Positions 51,901-59,909 of a stretch of 64,000 nucleotides of DNA are shown here, piece by piece (positions within the stretch are counted from its first letter, which is position 1; the number at the start of each line of letters is the position of its first letter). The stretch covers positions 372,001 to 436,000 of the forward strand of contig NZ_FOEF01000004.1 of NCBI RefSeq assembly GCF_900110575.1, read 5' to 3'. This stretch comes from Amycolatopsis saalfeldensis (GTDB taxonomy: Bacteria > Actinomycetota > Actinomycetes > Mycobacteriales > Pseudonocardiaceae). The notes under the pieces were generated by a model that saw only the letters and a program-made list of their open reading frames with translations, ran no database searches and was not told the origin of the DNA. The position numbers and the translations under genes are program-made.

Positions 51901-54642
51901 GTGAGCCCGAGTGAGAACCGAACCACAGCCAAGACCACCGGCGACACCAGCACGGCCGAGCGGCCCCGGCTGCTGCTCATCGACGGTCATTCCATGGCCT
52001 ACCGTGCCTTCTTCGCCCTGCCCGCGGAGAATTTCAAGACCAAGACCGGGCAGGTCACCAACGCGGTGTTCGGGTTCACCTCGATGCTCATCAACCTGCT
52101 GCGCGACGAGGCGCCGAGCCACCTCGCGGTGGCGTTCGACCTCTCGCGCAAGACCTTCCGGTCGGCGGCGTTCGCCGACTACAAGGCCAACCGCAGCACC
52201 ACGCCGGACGAGTTCCGCGGCCAGGTGGACCTGGTCAAGGAGGTGCTCGAGGTGCTGGGCATCCCGTCGCTGACGAAGGAGAACTTCGAGGCCGACGACA
52301 TCATCGCCACGCTCACCACGCAGGCCGGCGCCGAGGACTTCGACGTGCTCATCTGCACCGGCGACCGCGACGCGCTGCAGCTGGTGAACGAGCACGTCAC
52401 CGTGCTGTACCCGAAGCGCGGCGTGTCGGACCTGGTCCGCTTCACCCCCGCGGCGGTGGAGGAGAAGTACGGCCTCACACCGCGGCAGTACCCGGACTTC
52501 GCGGCGCTGCGCGGCGACCCGTCGGACAACCTGCCGGGCATCCCCGGGGTGGGGGAGAAGACGGCGGCCAAGTGGATCCGGCAGTTCGGCTCGCTCGACG
52601 AGCTGATCGACCGGATCGACGAGGTCAAGGGCAAGGTCGGCGACTCGCTGCGCGAGCACCTGTCGTCGGTCACGCTGAACCGGCAGCTCACCGAGCTGGT
52701 CCGCGACGTGGAGCTGGACAAGGCGCCCGAGTCGCTGGAGCTGCGGCCGTGGGACCGGGACGCGGTGCACCGCCTGTTCGACGAGCTGGAGTTCCGCGTG
52801 CTGCGCGACCGGCTCTTCGCCACGCTGAGCAGTGCCGAGCCCGAGGCTGAAGAGGGCTTCGAGGTCTCCGGCTCCGCGCTCGCCCCCGGCGGGCTGGCCG
52901 AGTGGCTCACCGCGCACGCCGGCGCCGGTGAGCCGGTGGCCCTGTCCTTCCGCACCACCGGCACCTCGGTCCGCTCGGACCTGCGGGCGATCGCCTTCGC
53001 GGCGCCGGACGGCGAGGGCGCGTACGTCGACGTCACGACCATGGACGAAGCCGACGACCGGGCACTCGCCGCCTGGCTCGCCGAATCGGGCGTCCACAAG
53101 ATCGGCCACGACCTGAAGGTGCCGCTGCACGCCGTGCGCGCCCGCGGCTGGACGCTCGCCGGGCTGGTGCTGGACACCGCGCTCGCGGCGTACCTGGTGC
53201 GGCCGGGCCAGCGCACCTTCGAGCTGGACGACCTGGCGTTGCGCTACCTGCACCGTGAGCTGCGGTCCGAGTCGGGCGAGGGCGACGGCCAGCTGTCGCT
53301 GCTCGACGGCGGCGCGGAAGAGCTGGAGCAGAAGGAGATCCAGGAGGAACTGGTCAAGGCCCGCGCGGTCTTCGAGCTGGCCGGCGCGCTCGGCAAGGAG
53401 CTCGACGAGCTGGGCGGGTCGAAGCTGCTGGCCGAGCTGGAGCTGCCGCTGCTCGAGGTGATCACCGAGCTGGAGGCCGCGGGCATCGCCGTCGACGTCG
53501 AGCAGCTCACCGAGCTGGAGGCGCACTACCTCAGCCGGGTCACCCAGGCCGCCGACGAGGCGTACAAGGTGATCGGCAAGCAGATCAACCTCGGCTCGCC
53601 CAAGCAGCTGCAGGTGGTGCTGTTCGACGAGCTGGGCATGCCGAAGACCAAGCGCACCAAGACCGGTTACACCACCGACGCCGAGGCGTTGCAGAGCCTG
53701 TTCGAGAAGACCGAGCACCCGTTCCTGCAGCACATGCTGGAGCACCGCGACGCCACCCGGCTGCGCACCACCGTCGAGGGCCTGATCAAGTCGGTCGCCG
53801 ACGACGGGCGCATCCACACCACGCTGCAGCAGACCATCGCGGCCACCGGGCGGCTGTCCTCGGTGGAGCCGAACCTGCAGAACATCCCGGTCCGCACCGA
53901 GGAAGGCCGCCGCATCCGCGACGCGTTCGTGGTCGGCGAGGGCTACGCGGAGCTGATGACCGCGGACTACAGCCAGATCGAAATGCGGATCATGGCCCAC
54001 CTTTCCAAGGACGAGGGCCTGATCGAGGCGTTCAACAGCGGCGAGGACCTGCACACGTTCGTCGCGTCGCGGGCGTTCTCGGTGCCGGCCGAGGAGATCA
54101 CGGCGGAGCAGCGCTACCGGGTGAAGGCGATGTCGTACGGCCTCGCGTACGGGCTGTCGGCGTATGGACTCTCGCAGCAGCTGCGGATTTCCACCGAGGA
54201 CGCCAAATCGCAGATGGAGGCGTACTTCGCCCGGTTCGGCGGCGTCCGCGACTACCTCCAGTCGGTTGTCGGCGAAGCGGCCAAGAGTGGTTACACCGAA
54301 ACGATCTTCGGCCGCCGCCGTTACCTGCCGGACCTCAACAGCGACAACCGCCAGCGCCGCGAGATGGCCGAGCGGATGGCCCTGAACGCCCCGATCCAGG
54401 GCAGCGCCGCCGACATCATCAAGGTCGCGATGCTGAACGTCCACGGCGCGCTGGCGAAGGCGGACCTGCGCAGCCGCGTCCTGCTCCAGGTCCACGACGA
54501 ACTGGTCCTGGAAATCGCCGAAGGCGAGCGCGAAGAGGTCGAGAAGCTGGTCCGCGAGGGCATGGGCTCGGCGTACGCGCTGGCTGTCCCGCTGGAGGTT
54601 TCGGTCGGCTACGGCCGTTCCTGGAACGAAGCCGCCCACTGA
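51901..54642 (+). CDS. polA: DNA polymerase I
   Basis: A 913-residue replication and repair polymerase. The 5' nuclease domain (about 20-310) has LLLIDGHSMAYRAFFAL, FEADDIIATL, CTGDRDALQL and GDPSDNLPGIPGVGEKTA. The middle 3'-5' exonuclease domain lacks the DxE metal motif (SFRTTGTSVRSDLRAIAFA), so proofreading is predicted absent, as usual in actinobacteria. The polymerase domain has motif A MTADYSQIEMRIMAHLS, motif B RYRVKAMSYGLAYG and motif C QVHDELVLE. GTG 51901 comes about 9 bp after a TTAGACT -10-like sequence, so the message may be leaderless. Confidence 0.97.
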   Translation: MSPSENRTTAKTTGDTSTAERPRLLLIDGHSMAYRAFFALPAENFKTKTGQVTNAVFGFTSMLINLLRDEAPSHLAVAFDLSRKTFRSAAFADYKANRSTTPDEFRGQVDLVKEVLEVLGIPSLTKENFEADDIIATLTTQAGAEDFDVLICTGDRDALQLVNEHVTVLYPKRGVSDLVRFTPAAVEEKYGLTPRQYPDFAALRGDPSDNLPGIPGVGEKTAAKWIRQFGSLDELIDRIDEVKGKVGDSLREHLSSVTLNRQLTELVRDVELDKAPESLELRPWDRDAVHRLFDELEFRVLRDRLFATLSSAEPEAEEGFEVSGSALAPGGLAEWLTAHAGAGEPVALSFRTTGTSVRSDLRAIAFAAPDGEGAYVDVTTMDEADDRALAAWLAESGVHKIGHDLKVPLHAVRARGWTLAGLVLDTALAAYLVRPGQRTFELDDLALRYLHRELRSESGEGDGQLSLLDGGAEELEQKEIQEELVKARAVFELAGALGKELDELGGSKLLAELELPLLEVITELEAAGIAVDVEQLTELEAHYLSRVTQAADEAYKVIGKQINLGSPKQLQVVLFDELGMPKTKRTKTGYTTDAEALQSLFEKTEHPFLQHMLEHRDATRLRTTVEGLIKSVADDGRIHTTLQQTIAATGRLSSVEPNLQNIPVRTEEGRRIRDAFVVGEGYAELMTADYSQIEMRIMAHLSKDEGLIEAFNSGEDLHTFVASRAFSVPAEEITAEQRYRVKAMSYGLAYGLSAYGLSQQLRISTEDAKSQMEAYFARFGGVRDYLQSVVGEAAKSGYTETIFGRRRYLPDLNSDNRQRREMAERMALNAPIQGSAADIIKVAMLNVHGALAKADLRSRVLLQVHDELVLEIAEGEREEVEKLVREGMGSAYALAVPLEVSVGYGRSWNEAAH

Positions 54643-54793
54643 TCGGACGCTCGCGCGTTCACATCCAGTCACCGCCGGAATCACCGTTCCGTGTCGCCGC
54701 CGAACCCGGCTGCCGGTAGTGGTGATCTTGGTGCGGGACAACGCTGAGTTCTCCGGCGGGTCCCCGGCCAAGGGGGACCGGAAGGGACGGACG

Positions 54794-55366
54794 ATGGCGA
54801 GCGAACTGCAGAGACGCAAGATCACCACGGTCTTCGGCGCGATGGACGCCGACGGGGACGGATTCCTCACCGAAGCCGATTTTGCCGCGCTCGCGCAAAG
54901 GTGGGTCGCCGCGCGCGGGGCGCACGCCGGCTCACCGGAGGTGAAGCGGCTGTCGGAGATCATGCTGGGCTGGTGGACGACCCTGCTCGCCGCCTCCGAC
55001 GTGAACCGGGACGGCCAGGTGACCGTCGACGAGGTGCTGCTCGTCGTGGACCAGCTCGGCGACATGCCGGACGCGGTCACCGGCACCGCCGCCGCGATGT
55101 TCGAGGCGATCGACGAGAACGGCGACGGCCGCATCTCCCAGAGCGAGTACCGCCGCCTGATCGAAACCTGGAACGGCACCGGCACCGGCACCGCCACCGC
55201 CACCGCCACCGACGAGATCTTCCCGATCCTCGACCTCGACGGCGACGGCTACCTCTCGGCCGACGAGTTCGCCGAGCACTGGACGGAATTCTGGGCCGGC
55301 AACGACCCCGACGCCCCGGGCACCTGGGTCTTCGGCCGCTTCGACCTGCCGCTGCCCGCCCGCTGA
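54794..55366 (+). CDS. EF-hand calcium-binding protein
   Basis: A 190-residue calmodulin-like protein with four EF-hand loops: DADGDGFLTEADF (about 18-30), DVNRDGQVTVDEV (about 68-80), DENGDGRISQSEY (about 102-114) and DLDGDGYLSADEF (about 148-160). All have the Asp/Asn ligands at 1, 3, 5 and an acidic residue at 12. A short GT/AT repeat (TGTGTATATAT) separates hands 3 and 4. There is no signal peptide, so it is a cytoplasmic calcium buffer or sensor. GAAGGGACGG precedes ATG 54794. Located just after polA. Confidence 0.9.
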   Translation: MASELQRRKITTVFGAMDADGDGFLTEADFAALAQRWVAARGAHAGSPEVKRLSEIMLGWWTTLLAASDVNRDGQVTVDEVLLVVDQLGDMPDAVTGTAAAMFEAIDENGDGRISQSEYRRLIETWNGTGTGTATATATDEIFPILDLDGDGYLSADEFAEHWTEFWAGNDPDAPGTWVFGRFDLPLPAR

Positions 55367-55448
55367 CCACTGCCGGCGGCACCAGGGCGCCCACCTGCCC
55401 ACACCTGGGCGGCCCAGTGCCGCACCGGAGCTGCCGCCGCCCACGGCG

Positions 55449-55511
55449 GTGTTGTTGCCGCGCGGAGGTGTTGTTGCCTACGGAGCTGTTGTTGCCGCGG
55501 GGCTGCTGTCG
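55449..55511. repeat. short imperfect tandem repeat
   Basis: About 3.5 copies of an 18-bp unit, GTGTTGTTGCCGCGCGGA and variants, in the non-coding stretch between the EF-hand and MarR genes. No hairpin with a T-run was seen nearby. Confidence 0.7.
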
Positions 55512-55727
55512 CCTATCCGTGCGATCAGGCAGCCGAGGCACCAGATCCCGGACACCATCCACGAGAAAGGAACGGCCACGACCGCGCTGAAGAACCTCCC
55601 CTGCGACCGCCTGTTCACTGCGGATTCCGTACCCGCCACCATCTCGACCCCCGATCACCCCGCGCCGCCCCCGGCGGCCGCCGCGCCGGACACGCTCCCC
55701 GGTCACCCCGCAGCGCCCGGAGAACCC

Positions 55728-56159
55728 TTGCCCTACCAGGAATCCGCGCCACCGGCCGGGTTCTGGCTGCATCAGGCTGCGCTCGCCTGGCGGGCGCAGC
55801 TCGACGTCCGGTTGCGGCCGCTCGGGCTCACGCCCACGCAGTTCCTCCTGCTGTCCTCGGCGGACAGGCTCGAGCGCCGTGACGGCCCCGCCACTCAACA
55901 GGAGGTCGCGGAGCAGGCGGGCGCCGACCGGATGATGACCTCGAAAGTGTTGCGGCTGCTGGAAAAACGCGGTCTCCTGAGCCGGACCGCGCACGAGTCC
56001 GACGCGCGGTCGATGCGGGTCGCGCTCAGTGCGGACGGGCGGGTGCTCGCGGAGCGGGCCGCGGCGATCGCGCGGGAGTTCGACGACGCGTTCTTCGGCG
56101 CCGGAGCCCCTTTGCTGTGCAAGGAACTCCAGGCGGTCGCCGGAATACGGGGGCGGTGA
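55728..56159 (+). CDS. MarR family transcriptional regulator
   Basis: A 143-residue MarR protein: FWLHQAALAWRAQLDVRLRPLGLTPTQFLLLSS, then ATQQEVAEQAGADRMMTSKVLRLLEKRGLLSRTAHESDARSMRVALSADG and a dimerisation helix. The start is uncertain. TTG 55728 is chosen because GGAGAACCC precedes it and it gives a standard N-terminus; the frame is open to 55449, but that part is Pro/Ala-rich, partly made of the tandem repeat, and unlike MarR. No obvious target is adjacent. Confidence 0.75.
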   Translation: MPYQESAPPAGFWLHQAALAWRAQLDVRLRPLGLTPTQFLLLSSADRLERRDGPATQQEVAEQAGADRMMTSKVLRLLEKRGLLSRTAHESDARSMRVALSADGRVLAERAAAIAREFDDAFFGAGAPLLCKELQAVAGIRGR

Positions 56160-56465
56160 ACGGCGTCGCACCTCGGCCGGGCCGCTGCGAGCGCTGCTGC
56201 GGATGCCGTCACCCGGCAGCGGGAGATCCAGCACAGGAGGATTTCCCCACCGTGGCAAAGAAATCCGGTGAGCCGGGCGGTGTGGCAGAGTCGAACGGGT
56301 GAGGCCTCGCTCCGGCACGGTCCAGTGAACCCGGGGGCAGGTCGCCAAGGCCCAGCACTCGCGCGCCGTGATTCACCCGGTCACCCGCCCGCCCGGCGGT
56401 ACCGACGCCACCGCTCCGGCACTTAGCGTCACCTGTGTTGGTGTCGATCGAACGGAGGACTGGAC
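56160..56465. other. intergenic region upstream of the cysteine-rich peptide
   Basis: About 300 bp without a supported gene. A 16-codon frame starting GTG 56254 and ending 56302 has AGGAGG about 10 bp upstream (56238-56243), but is too short to judge. The control region of the cysteine-rich peptide is expected at the distal end. Confidence 0.4.
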
Positions 56466-56558
56466 ATGATCAAGCGGCTGTTCAAGGTCGTCATGCGTCA
56501 CGGGTGCTGCTCCGCGTGCACCGGCAAGGGCTGCGGCTGCTGCGCCAACTGCCACTGA
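56466..56558 (+). CDS. 30-residue cysteine-rich peptide (metallothionein-like)
   Basis: A tiny gene with a strong ribosome site GGAGGA (56454-56459) 6 bp before ATG 56466. The peptide has a basic, hydrophobic start MIKRLFKVVMRHG and then seven cysteines at positions 14, 15, 18, 23, 25, 26 and 29 (CC-x2-C-x4-C-x-CC-x2-C), with His at 12 and 30. The spacing suggests metal binding, like mycobacterial MymT or other mini-metallothioneins. A modified-peptide precursor is a second possibility, though no maturation genes are near. A hairpin terminator follows 24 bp later, which supports a real transcript. Confidence 0.65.
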   Translation: MIKRLFKVVMRHGCCSACTGKGCGCCANCH

Positions 56559-56581
56559 CAGCGCTGGACTGACAACGGTGG

Positions 56582-56613
56582 GTGGCCGCGCCGGTCCCGG
56601 CCGGCGCAGCCAC
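56582..56613. terminator. bidirectional terminator hairpin
   Basis: GTGGCCGCGCCGG (56582-56594) pairs with CCGGCGCAGCCAC (56601-56613), 12 of 13 positions, loop TCCCGG. It lies between the cysteine-rich peptide gene and the convergent TetR gene. Confidence 0.75.
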
Positions 56614-56621
56614 TCAACGGG

Positions 56622-57194
56622 TCAGGCCCGGCCGAGGCCCCGCACCAGCACCATCACCGCGTCGCGGACCTCGTCGCGGGTCCGGCCCGGCTGGAACACC
56701 TGCCAGTCCAGCGCCACCACCAGCATGGTGCCGAACAGCCCGGCCGCGGCGGTCGGGATGGCGACGCCCGCGGGCAGCCGCCCGGCGTCGTCGAGGCGCT
56801 GGAGCTGGCCCTTGACGATCGAGATCAGCTCCTCGCGCAGCAGGGCAAGCGTGTCGTGCCACTGGCCCGGCGTCCGCCACAGCTCGCTGACCAGGATCTG
56901 CGAGAACCCCGGGTACTCGGCGATGAACGCCAGCGTGACGTCGATCTGCGCCTCGAGCACGGTCAGCGGGTCGGCGTCCGAGACCGCCGCCCGCAGCCGC
57001 CCGGCCGCCAGGTCGACGCCGTAGCGCAGCAGCCCGTCGATCAGCCCGTCCTTGGACCCGAAGTTGTAATACACGGTGCCCTTGGCGACACCGGCCTCGG
57101 TGGCGATGTCGTCCACGGTCAGCCCGACCAGGCCCCGGCTGGCCGAAAGCCGCAGGGTCGCCTCGAAGAGCTTCTGCTTGGTCGCTTCTCTCAC
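56622..57194 (-). CDS. TetR family regulator of the YhgE/Pip operon
   Basis: A 190-residue TetR protein: TKQKLFEATLRLSASRGLVGLTVDDIATEAGVAKGTVYYNFGSKDGLIDGLL (HTH, about 4-55, read in pieces) and a C-terminal ligand domain. GTG 57194 lies 11 bp after the stop of the YhgE/Pip gene and has no ribosome site, so translation is probably coupled. It is the third gene of an operon whose promoter region carries a perfect 26-bp TetR-type palindrome (59820-59845), implying autorepression. Confidence 0.87.
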   Translation of the reverse strand: MREATKQKLFEATLRLSASRGLVGLTVDDIATEAGVAKGTVYYNFGSKDGLIDGLLRYGVDLAAGRLRAAVSDADPLTVLEAQIDVTLAFIAEYPGFSQILVSELWRTPGQWHDTLALLREELISIVKGQLQRLDDAGRLPAGVAIPTAAAGLFGTMLVVALDWQVFQPGRTRDEVRDAVMVLVRGLGRA

Positions 57195-57205
57195 GGCCGC
57201 GGGCG

Positions 57206-59146
57206 CTACAGGCTCAGCTCGGGCTTGAGCGCCGAGACCGACCACACGCGGTGCTTGCGCGCCGCCAGCGTGGACAGCAGGACCCCGCCCACCAGGTAGG
57301 CCACCAGCACCCCGATGTCACCGAGGATCTGCAGTGAGGCGCCGGTGTAGAGCAGGTGGCGGAAGCCGTCGATCGCGTAGCCCATGGGCAGCACCACGTG
57401 CAGCGGGTACAGCGCGTCCGGGATCGTCTGCCAGGGGAACGTGCCGCCCGCGCTGACCAGCTGCAGCACCAGCAGCACCAGCCCGAGGAACTTGCCGACG
57501 GCGCCGAAGAACGCGTTCAGCGCGTGCACCACCGAGGTGAACGCCAGCGACACGAGGATCGCGAAACCGATGGCGCCCAACGGATGCGCGATGTGGATGC
57601 CGACCAGCCAGGTCACCGCGGCGAACAGCACGATCACCTGCGCGATCCCCAGCACGGCCGAGGACAGCCAGCCGCCCAGCGCCACCCGGATCGGCGACGC
57701 GCCCGCGGTCAGCGCCCGCGTGGACAGCGGCCGGATCAGCAGGAACAGCACGAACGCGCCGATCCAGGTCGCCAGCGAGATGAAGAACGGCGCGAGCCCG
57801 GCGCCGTAGGTCCCCGCGGACGCGATGCCGTTGGAGGTCACCGCCACCGGATCGGCGATCGTGTTGGCCGTGGCCGTCCGGGTCGGGTCGTCCGGGTTCG
57901 GGATCTGCTTGAGCCCGGCCGCGAGCCCGTCGCGCAGCTGCGCGGCCCCGCTCGCGAGCTGGTCGGTGCCGGTGACGGCGGTCTTCTCCCCATCGTTCAG
58001 CTTCGCCGCGCCGTCGCGCAGCTGGTTCGCGCCGTCGGACGCCTGCGCGATGCCGCTGGTCAGCTGCGGCGAGGCGGCGGCGAGCTGCTGCGCGCCGTCC
58101 GAAACCTGGCGCGCGCCGCTCGCGAGCTTCGCCAGATCGCCGTTCGCCGCCTGGATCTTGGTGTTCGCCTGGTCGACGGGCGAGCGCAGCTGGTCGGCCC
58201 GCGCCAGGATCGCGTTCGCCTGCGCGTCGGTGAGCCCGGCGTTGTGCAGGTCGGTGTTCAGCTGCGCGCGGTAGCTGTCGAGCTGGCTCTGGATGCCGGA
58301 CGACGCGGAGGCGGCGAGCGAGGCGGCGTCGGCCACCTTCTGGTTGCCGTCGGCGACCTGCCCGGCGCCGGACGCGAGCTGCTGGGTCTGGCTCGGCAGC
58401 TGCGCGGTGCTCGACTTCAGCGTGCCCAGCCCGGTGGCCAGGGTGCCGGACCCGGTGGCCAGCTGGCTCGCGCCGTCGGCGAGCTGGTGCTGCCCGGTCT
58501 GCAGCTTCGCCGCACCGTCGGCGAGCTGCTGCGCGCCGCTCGTGGCGTCGGAGATCTTGCCGTAGATGGTGGAGAACCCGACCAGGAACCGGTCGGCGGC
58601 CTCGCTGCCCACCTTCTCCTGGATGGTCTTGCGCACCTGGTCGGCCACCTGCTTGGCGATGGTGCCGGCCAGGTAGTTGTTGGAGTCGTTGGTGGACAGC
58701 GTGATCGTGGCCTGCTGCGGGGTGAAGTTGCCCGAGGACAGCAACGCCGCGGAGAAGTCGCGCGGGATGCCGATGGCGAAGGAGTACTTGTCGTCGCGCA
58801 CGCCGTCGTTGGCGTCCTTTTCGGACACCTCGTGCCACTGGAAGGTGCCGGACTTCGTCAGCTCGTCGGTGACCTCGCGGCCGATGTTGCGCTCCGCGCC
58901 GCTGGAGTCCTTGGCCCCGGCGTCGGTGGTGTAGACGGCGGCGGGCAGCTTGTCGAGCCGGCCGTACGGGTCGTAGTTCGCGTACAGGTAGAACGACGCG
59001 TACAGCAGCGGCACGAGCACGAGCGCGGCCATCGCCAGCTTCGGCAGGGTGCCGGCGGACAGCCGGCGCAGTTCGTTGAGCGCGATGCGGAACGCGTTCA
59101 GCCCGCCGGCGCGCTTGCCGTCGCCCTGGTCCTCGGGGATGGTCAT
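57206..59146 (-). CDS. YhgE/Pip domain membrane protein
   Basis: A 646-residue protein of the YhgE/phage-infection-protein family, an ABC-2-like membrane layout. The N-terminal helix is LAMAALVLVPLLYASFYLYAN. The extracytoplasmic region (about 60-430) has DGVRDDKYSFAIGIPRDFSA and then many repeats of QLADGAxxLxxG type (for example GAQQLADGAAKLQTGQHQLA), which form long coiled coils. Five or more C-terminal helices include FISLATWIGAFVLFLL. ATG 59146 overlaps the stop of the ATPase-like gene (ATGA). Family members are linked to cell-envelope export and, in lactococci, phage entry. Confidence 0.88.
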   Translation of the reverse strand: MTIPEDQGDGKRAGGLNAFRIALNELRRLSAGTLPKLAMAALVLVPLLYASFYLYANYDPYGRLDKLPAAVYTTDAGAKDSSGAERNIGREVTDELTKSGTFQWHEVSEKDANDGVRDDKYSFAIGIPRDFSAALLSSGNFTPQQATITLSTNDSNNYLAGTIAKQVADQVRKTIQEKVGSEAADRFLVGFSTIYGKISDATSGAQQLADGAAKLQTGQHQLADGASQLATGSGTLATGLGTLKSSTAQLPSQTQQLASGAGQVADGNQKVADAASLAASASSGIQSQLDSYRAQLNTDLHNAGLTDAQANAILARADQLRSPVDQANTKIQAANGDLAKLASGARQVSDGAQQLAAASPQLTSGIAQASDGANQLRDGAAKLNDGEKTAVTGTDQLASGAAQLRDGLAAGLKQIPNPDDPTRTATANTIADPVAVTSNGIASAGTYGAGLAPFFISLATWIGAFVLFLLIRPLSTRALTAGASPIRVALGGWLSSAVLGIAQVIVLFAAVTWLVGIHIAHPLGAIGFAILVSLAFTSVVHALNAFFGAVGKFLGLVLLVLQLVSAGGTFPWQTIPDALYPLHVVLPMGYAIDGFRHLLYTGASLQILGDIGVLVAYLVGGVLLSTLAARKHRVWSVSALKPELSL

Positions 59147-59802
59147 GCCTCGTCTTCTCCTTCGGTGCTCACGAGCAGCCGCACCGGTTCGGGCTGGTCG
59201 GCCGACCCGATCAGGGCCGGCGGGTAGGGGAGGGCGGAGACCGGCGTGGTCGCGGCGAGCACGACCACGGCCAGGCCGCGCTCGGCGTGCTCCCGCGCGA
59301 CCGCGGCCCACGACTCGACGTCGCTGGTGTGCCGGTCGGGGGTGTCGAGCACGAGTACGCGGATGCCCCGGCGCTCGGCGGCCAGCGCGGCCAGCAGCCG
59401 GGTGCGCAGCGCGGGCTCGAGGTTCTCGAAGCGGCTGTTCGCGAACGGCGCGGCGTCGTGCGCGGCGAGCCAGCGCGCGACGTCCTCCTTGCCGGCCGGG
59501 CGGTGGGCCAGCGCCAGCTCTTCGCCCGCGACCACGCGCAGGGTGAGCGCTTCGTCGGGCTCGCTCACCTCGCGTGCGTCGACGACCGCCACGAGGTCGC
59601 GGAGGTGCCCGTCGACGTCCGTGGTCACCGTGCCGGTGGTCGGCTTGACCCGGCCGGCGAGCGCGAGGCCGAGCGCGGTGATCCCGACGCCGGGCTCGCC
59701 GTGGACGATCGTCAGGCAGCCGTCCTCGGCGGTCAGCGAGGTGGGCGGCAACAGAATGCCGTGGGCGCCCGTCAAGGACACCCGGTCGGCTCGTACCTGC
59801 AC
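59143..59802 (-). CDS. degenerate ABC-type ATPase-like protein
   Basis: A 219-residue protein that follows the ABC ATPase plan but with altered motifs. The P-loop reads VHGEPGVGITALGLALAGR, with Ile where the catalytic Lys of GxGKT should be. The signature LSGGQ is replaced by FENLEPALRTRLLAAL. Walker B is RVLVLDTPD, with Thr in place of the usual Glu-preceding arrangement. ATP hydrolysis is doubtful. Its coupling to the YhgE/Pip gene suggests a dedicated partner. GTG 59802 has AGGAG 8 bp upstream, and the operator palindrome lies directly before it. Confidence 0.75.
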   Translation of the reverse strand: MQVRADRVSLTGAHGILLPPTSLTAEDGCLTIVHGEPGVGITALGLALAGRVKPTTGTVTTDVDGHLRDLVAVVDAREVSEPDEALTLRVVAGEELALAHRPAGKEDVARWLAAHDAAPFANSRFENLEPALRTRLLAALAAERRGIRVLVLDTPDRHTSDVESWAAVAREHAERGLAVVVLAATTPVSALPYPPALIGSADQPEPVRLLVSTEGEDEA

Positions 59803-59819
59803 GGGGGAGCTCCTGCCTC

Positions 59820-59845
59820 TTTTGAACTGACCGGTCAGTTCAAAA
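59820..59845. promoter_or_regulatory. perfect 26-bp TetR-type operator
   Basis: Arms TTTTGAACTGACC and GGTCAGTTCAAAA meet without a spacer. The core GAACTGACCGGTCAGTTC is typical of TetR-family operators. It lies 17 bp upstream of the first gene of the ATPase-like / YhgE / TetR operon. Confidence 0.92.
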
Positions 59846-59909
59846 AGCTAGACCCCCAGGTCGGCACGCGGCAAGCCAGGCGGGCCCACGTCACACCACC
59901 GGGTGACGG

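Noticed and set aside
51835..55209. 1124-codon minus-strand frame antisense to polA and the EF-hand gene
   Set aside because: polA motifs on the plus strand are complete; the antisense product is low-complexity Arg/Gly/Val sequence.
56254..56302. 16-codon frame preceded by AGGAGG
   Set aside because: Too short to judge; no sequence features beyond the ribosome-like site.
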